37,500 bases of DNA from Symsagittifera roscoffensis. Its lineage: Eukaryota; Xenacoelomorpha; Acoela; Convolutidae. The notes beneath the pieces are model-generated. The model did not search any database. It had not been told where the DNA came from and worked only from the letters and a program-made list of their open reading frames with translations. The translations under genes were made by a program, and so were the position numbers. Below, in pieces: positions 31,561 to 37,500 of this stretch (position 1 is its first letter; each line of letters begins with the position of its first letter). The stretch spans positions 1-37,500 of the forward strand of contig NW_026971688.1 of the NCBI RefSeq assembly GCF_963678635.1, written 5' to 3'.

Positions 31561-33037
31561 GGTATGAACAATGTAGTTTCATTTAGAAAAAAAATGGTAA
31601 CACAAACGTAAGGTTTTTGTGGTTTTTCATTGTTTTGGACACATTTTCCCTGAAAAAGGAATTATTTTTATCTGTTCTGTTTTTATCATTACTTCTGAAG
31701 CAATGATCGAAAGAAAAAGGGAGAGATTTAAAATTAAAAGTTCATATCAGTGATGAAACTTGAAAATTGATATGTACAGTCTTACTTTAAATATCTGATG
31801 ATTTTCTAAAATTTGACCCAAATGTTTTGGCAAAAAGAACTTTCATGAATTTCCCACTGAAGATCAATCAAAAGAAAGCGTCGGAAGTATGATTTTGATT
31901 TCTTTTCTTATTAATACATTCCTGAAGACTTCATTTTTTCATGAGAATTTCTTCAAAAAGAAAATTTAATTTTGAAATGGTATTGTTCAACTGAATATTT
32001 AAGATCCTAAGACAGATTTAATTCAAAAAATTTTGCTGCTTTTCCTGTTGAATGCTATTGTCTATTTGAACGAGAATAAATTGATAGCTGAAACTAAAAA
32101 ACAAGTTTTGAAGATTTTATCGAAAAAATGCTTCTCAAAAATTGTATTGAACATTAAATTTTTGCTTGATTCTACATGAAGCTTAAGCTGCTGATTTTTC
32201 AAACTCGTGAGAAAATTTTTGTTTTCTCAAAAATTCTTAAACAGTTTTTGCTACAACTTTCTTGAACAGTTTTCATATTGAAGTAGACTTGAAATCACAT
32301 TATCAGTTTCTGCTCCATGTACCTTCCTCCAAACTGAAAAACTATGCAAATTTGCAACAAAAACAGTTTCGATGAAAGTTATAGAGACCAAATTTGAAAC
32401 TTCTGATTTTATAACTTTGGTCTCAAGGACTTGGTATATTTTGCCTGACATAAGAGAAATGATTAGACTGTTCAAATTAGGAATCAAAGAAGTTTTTCTG
32501 ACAAAAATTGAATTTTTTTTTATCTTTTAAATTATCAAAAAAAATCAAATGAGCGACAAACATTTTCAGTTTTTAATGTAAGATACTTTTCATCAAAAAA
32601 TGATTAAAACGAAAATCCGATATATCAAATTCTGCTAACAACGACACCGTTGCATCTCGAATCAAGTTCAAAAAAAATGTTTCTCAACTATTCGAGCACG
32701 ACAGCTTTGTTGTTGGTTTTTTCAATCAGTTCTAATCTTTCAGGAGCGAGCAACCGATTTAAAAAACTCCCATTGAGAAGAAAATAACTAATTGGTGTTT
32801 TATTCTTGCCGTATTTTTTTTACTTTCTGTAGTTTTTGTTCGTTTATAGTCCAAAGCAACATGTTTGGCACAATGATTTAGTTATGCTAATTTTTTTCAT
32901 TGATTTATTTACTAAGGACTTCCTGAATGCATGTGTTTGCCAGCCTTGTTTGTAATTTGCTCGATGGTTGCGTTGTTATTTTGTTGATAAGTTTTTGAAA
33001 AAAATAAGAATGATGCCGGAAGCCTTTTTCTTTATAT

Positions 33038-33075
33038 AGAACTGTGATTGGGACACATCAAGACATCACAGTTCT
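33038..33075. repeat. Inverted repeat, 11-bp arms and 16-nt loop
   Basis: AGAACTGTGAT and ATCACAGTTCT are exact inverse copies. It would form a stable hairpin in RNA, but no transcript context is visible. Confidence 0.6.
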
Positions 33076-35263
33076 TACGATGCCTAAATGAGACTTTAAA
33101 TTTTCAATTTTGTCACACTGAGGCAAGTATTTCTCGTATTTCTGATCGATGAGGGCAACTAGGAGAAAAATTTAAAAAGAGGAAAATTATTTCAAAAGGG
33201 GATATTTAAAACAACGCAATTTTCTGTGGTAGACCTTTTTTTAATATGGAAATACTTTCAAAAATAATGTCTTCAGTTATACAAGTTATGGAGCCAGTAT
33301 TTCAGTTGTAAAAAATCAAAAAGTCCATAAACCTATTTATTTTCAAACTTCTATTTCAACCAAACAGAAACGAACAAAAAAATTATTTGAACGGTCGATA
33401 GCAATCACACAAAACCAAGTATTTTCAGTAATGCTTTGTAAAAAAAACGGTATTCTCGATCTGAAGCAGGTGCAAAAGTCTTTTAAAACTAAATGATCAA
33501 TTTGCAGTATCGAGTTTTTTATTTAAAAAAGCTTTCGACCGTTGACACGAGGACAATAAACAATTCTGTAATCAATGATAAATGAGATTTTGAAGATTTT
33601 GTACCCTCCAGACTTAATACAAAATTTGGAATTTCATTCAAAATTGTTGTAATTTTATTAGCTGGGACCAGTGAAAACAGCTTTTAAATCAGGAAATTTT
33701 CAAAAATTGTATGATCAACAGATCTTATAAAAATACCTACAATAGAATCTCCTAAAAAAACTTCCTATCAAAGCAAACGCTTTCTTATGGAAAGTTTGCA
33801 ATAGATGTGAAAATATAAATTTAAGGGGAAACTGAACTTTCGAATGTTTTAATTTTCAATTTTCTTTCAAAAAAAGTTTCATTTTGTCTTTTATGTTTTT
33901 TTTGACAAATTGACTATAAAAACGTCTAAATTGAATTAGCAGAAATAATGTGTTACGCTCACATCAAAGATGATACTTGTATAGTCGTACGTCTGGTGCT
34001 GCTCTAGTACTCCTCGCGAAACGGAGTTGAGTTTGTGTGTTCTGTTTTTGTCAAAAGTTTTCCGTAAAAGTTTTCAAAAGAAAGGGGAAGAGATTAAAAA
34101 TCTGAAGCTCATAGCAAGTAAAAATTTTAAAAGTTTATCCTCCGTATTGTTTGTGGGATAAAAAGTTCTCTGGTGGTTCAAAAAATTCTCCGGATGTGAT
34201 ATGGGAAACTTTTACCAATAAAATGAACTGTATAACTTAAAGTGATTGCAAATGCAAAGCGTCCTGCTCTTTCATTTTTTAATGTTGATTGCAAGGAAAA
34301 TTGCCTTTTTTCTGTTTCGATCAATTTGAGCAAGCCTAATACGTAACCACAAATATTTGTTTTTCGGTCCTTAGTGAATTGCGATCCTAAGTGAATTAGG
34401 AACATGTTCTTAGCAAAATTAGACATATATAAGTCTTAGCAAAAATTAGCTAAATATCACTTTTTTTATTGACTGTCTTTTTACGAGCACATATCCTCTT
34501 CAAGTATTGTTAAATTACGTGGCGAAGTTTTCTAGCAGCTAATCCAGCAGCTAATTTTGCTTGAGTTAGAAACACGCAGCAAAAACTTTTAGTTTTGCAC
34601 TATATTGACTCAGAGGGAAAAAATGAAAAATTTGAACCAAAAACTCACATTCAATCAAACTTGTGTATCAGAGTTAATCAAAACCAAAAAAAAAATAAAG
34701 TAAACTCATAGAAATAATCATTGTTTTAGTGTTGGTCCGTGTTCTGCAGGAACTAATTAAGCCATTTTTGTTATAGGACAGTACAAACTGCCTTCGATAT
34801 TTAAAGTTTTGATTCATATAAAGAATTAGCGAAACTGTTGAAACGATGCTGTCAGTCTCAAACACATAAAAATTTATTTGGTCACTCGTAGAACTTTTCT
34901 GTCGAACTTTTCAAGTTTCAAGTTAAAATGGGAAATCATTGACACCATTCTAAATTACATATATCAGAAAATTGATCAAGCAGAAAAGAAATAAATTGAA
35001 AACTATCACCTATCATGGTACACAGATATCATCTACTTCAATCACTGAATAAAATGTATGGAAAAAAGCGTTCACTTTTCCATTGCTACCAAATAATTTT
35101 TTCTTGAAATTTTTGACAGAAAAATTTTTACAATTAAAAGAAAACAGTGATGATTACGGTTAATTTTACAATGATGCACTTATGTATTGAGACTTTTATG
35201 CCAAGGTTAGACGGGGATCTAGGAAATGGCTGAGTTGTCAGCATCAAATTTTTTTTGTCTAGT

Positions 35264-35308
35264 TCTATAGTTTGTAGTTACTATAGATTGTCTATAGTTT
35301 GTAGTTAC
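35264..35308. repeat. Short tandem duplication, 27-bp period
   Basis: TCTATAGTTTGTAGTTAC occurs twice, at 35264-35281 and 35291-35308. Confidence 0.8.
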
Positions 35309-36200
35309 TTTTTAGAAGATTTTAATTGTTATCTCGTCCCAGTCGTATCTAAAAGAGACCCTTAAAAAACTAAGTCGAGATGACTGCTTTTAAACTTGAT
35401 TATATGGTGCATATTATCATTTTTTTTAATAGAAAAAAATTTGATGAGGCTCTTCCAGAATTTAGATTAAACTGATCTTCTGTTTTTTGCTGCTAAAAGT
35501 TGCGCAAACTCAAGAAAATGAAATATTCTCCATGATGGTCTTAATTTTTAAGCTACCAACTTACTTCCACATATAGAATAAATTTTCTTTCCTCCAGCTC
35601 TCTCTTTGTAACACGATAACCTTCGAAAAAGCGTTCGTGGTTTATATATACTTTTTATAATTTAATTAAACGTTCCGTTTTTGGCAATTTCTCATGGACT
35701 CTCAGCGACGCTAAATTACGGAGGAGCATTTTTTTGGGGATTTTTCTTATCATTCCTATAAAAGAAAAGATTGATTTCTGTTTTTGAATAAGATCATTAA
35801 AATTGCTTTGTATAACGCATAATACTAATCTTTCGCCTTTGACTCATTAGAATCAAACAGACTAAAAAATTAAAGCAAGATTTGTTAGCAATATTTCGAA
35901 AAATTAATTTTGAAAACTGCTGATTAACAGTCAAAACTAAATAGCCGGACAAAAACCGTCGTATTCAATCAGTGCAGTTAAGTTGTTTTTCGGAAAAATT
36001 TTTAATTAGTCATGCAAAACTGTTTTATTATGATTTAAATAAATTAGTGATATCAGGATAGTTTTTGACAGTTGATCCGCAAAACGCAAGTATTGGACAA
36101 TGAGAATTTATGTGGATTTATGATGGTACACTCTCAGTTTAAAAACCGAAAAACGTTGTTCGCTGAATTTCATTCTCGACGCAGGTGCTAGGACCATGAT

Positions 36201-36349
36201 CATACAATTCCACAATATGGAAAAGTACACATCATTTAGCTTCATAAAATTCCATAGAAAAAGTCATTGTATGAAAATTACATGGCAACCTTTTTTTTCA
36301 TACTGTGGAATTGTATAGTAGGCTTTTTTCCAAACTATGGAATTGTATG
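36201..36349. mobile_element. Small MITE-like element
   Basis: 149 bp with 21-nt terminal inverted repeats beginning CATACAATTCCA (18 of 21 matching). A further copy of the arm lies inside (36298-36317), and a related GGAATCGTATGG near 36850. No clear target duplication. Confidence 0.55.
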
Positions 36350-37500
36350 ACAAAGTTTTTTCTATGCCTCTGTTTCGAAAAACTCAAACTTGGGAAATCG
36401 TGTCCTATTTCTCTAACACATTTACTTTTTATGTTAGAATTTGAAACAAAAAAGTATAAATTTTGCTATCAGAGAGAACCCTTAATGTGACCCTTTTTTC
36501 TTTCATGTATAAATACTTAATACTTTCATACTACGTTATTAGCACTCAAAAAAACTGGAAAAATTTACTTTGCTTGTAAAACGTGTTTTTGACTAAAATG
36601 AGAACTGAAATAAGATATTGTCAGATTTTAAAAAATTGTATAAAACATGGTGTGATAAGCAATTTTTGTACAATTTGATGACAAATAACTTTTTATTTAA
36701 TTAAAACCTGATGTACGCTCAATTAAATTAACCCTAAGAACCCTTGTGGAATCATTTCTGGAAAAAAAATTAAGGCAGAAAAATGTTTATCATAAAGTTT
36801 TCATAAATGAGAATTGTATCTTAAGCATTTATTCCATCGAACACAAGCATGGAATCGTATGGCAAGCATTTATGTATAAAAATGATTGAAAAGCTTTTCT
36901 GTTTATGAGGTCAACCCAGGTAGCGCAATAGCTCCCAAACATAGTAGAATCTGTAAACGTTGGTTAAAAAATTCCAAAACTACGCCTGCAACAGAACTAT
37001 TTTTGAGCAATTTTTTGTCATCAGCTTGAGCAGAACTAAGTATTTTGTATAACATACTGTAATCTTCTGTCAAAAAAAATACATTTGAATCATACGCTGT
37101 TTGGAAAATTAAAAACAATTATAATTGATTGCTTCCACTTAGGGCACAATTTAAGAACACATATAACTGTGAGACAATTCAAACAAGCTAGTGTTTTTGA
37201 AAAAGAAACAGTAAACAGATTACACAAATTCAAGACAAATTTCATTTTTAATTTGAGTGTTTCCGCCCAATTTAAATTTGCACCATAACCCAATCTGAAA
37301 AAATGCGAAACATAATTCAAAGTAGTAGGCAACTTTGACAACAGCTTTTTTATTTGAGAAAACTATTGCTTAGCCTCTTAGCGAAGTATTCCAAAACATT
37401 ATACTTTTTTCTCAAAAACTTAAAATCCACTAGAAAAATTCGTTAGCTCCTACTTTTTTAAAACAGTGCCGCCAGACTCTTAACTAAATTTTTTTGAGTT
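36350..37500. other. AT-rich DNA, no gene seen
   Basis: Overlapping short frames on both strands (for example 37118-36903 minus) have no recognisable domain. Confidence 0.5.

Larger units (their letters stand above)
31561..36200. other. AT-rich DNA, no gene seen
   Basis: Only short, domain-free frames on both strands. Minor structure: an 11-bp inverted repeat at 33038-33075 and a doubled TCTATAGTTTGTAGTTAC at 35264 and 35291. Confidence 0.5.

Noticed and set aside
1-37500. CRISPR array, bacterial-type operon or rRNA genes
   Set aside because: No regularly spaced identical repeats with unique spacers, no ribosome-binding-site pattern and no rRNA-like segments were seen; the repeats here are large, diverged and transposon-related.

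Overview
The window reads as an AT-rich, intron-bearing animal genome, most likely an invertebrate. The signs are a BEL/Pao retrotransposon (a metazoan-restricted group), a Polinton/Maverick remnant, Tc1-like and hAT-like MITEs, a GA microsatellite and an isolated exon-like ORF. There is no bacterial gene organisation. Almost everything recognisable is mobile or repeated DNA in some state of decay. The only long intact host-type reading frame is a von Willebrand A (VWA) domain protein at 7.8-8.6 kb.

Region by region. (1) 1-6200, minus strand: a decayed Polinton/Maverick. In transcription order it holds two unrecognised blocks, a conserved Polinton-type ORF with a possible exonuclease motif, a FtsK/HerA-type packaging ATPase, a retroviral-type integrase, and a virion gene block (penton-like, small basic minor capsid-like, and major-capsid-like, the last running off the left edge). 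All carry stops and frameshifts. (2) 6200-7800: no gene seen; one perfect short palindrome. (3) 7821-8573, minus: the VWA gene or exon. (4) 8574-11350: a (GA)n tract and a 293-bp hAT-like MITE. (5) 11350-20330: a repeat mosaic. It has a 1.1-kb inverted repeat with a 2.4-kb spacer, two copies of a large direct duplication (offset about 4.56 kb), each with a long-hairpin Tc1-like MITE, and a 213-bp hAT-like insertion that has clean empty sites elsewhere in the window. (6) About 20650-26510, plus: a BEL/Pao element with LTR-like sequence, gag, protease, reverse transcriptase and a truncated integrase, all broken, and no 3' LTR seen. (7) 26618-29376: a third copy of the mosaic repeat, then a very recent tandem duplication with a 1264-bp unit. 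(8) 29376-31560: a less AT-rich stretch with a loose, recurring motif. (9) 31560-37500: AT-rich DNA with one small MITE-like inverted repeat and no gene seen.

How it fits together: the Polinton genes once formed one co-oriented block. Its capsid part still shows a stop-start overlap, so the ancestor was probably virus-like, with integration (integrase), DNA packaging (ATPase) and a jelly-roll capsid. Its polymerase and protease were not found. The BEL element was self-contained and is now dead: one catalytic Asp of the RT and one zinc-knuckle Cys are replaced. I found no CRISPR array, rRNA or convincing tRNA. All domain assignments come from recognising motifs by eye; none was checked against a database.
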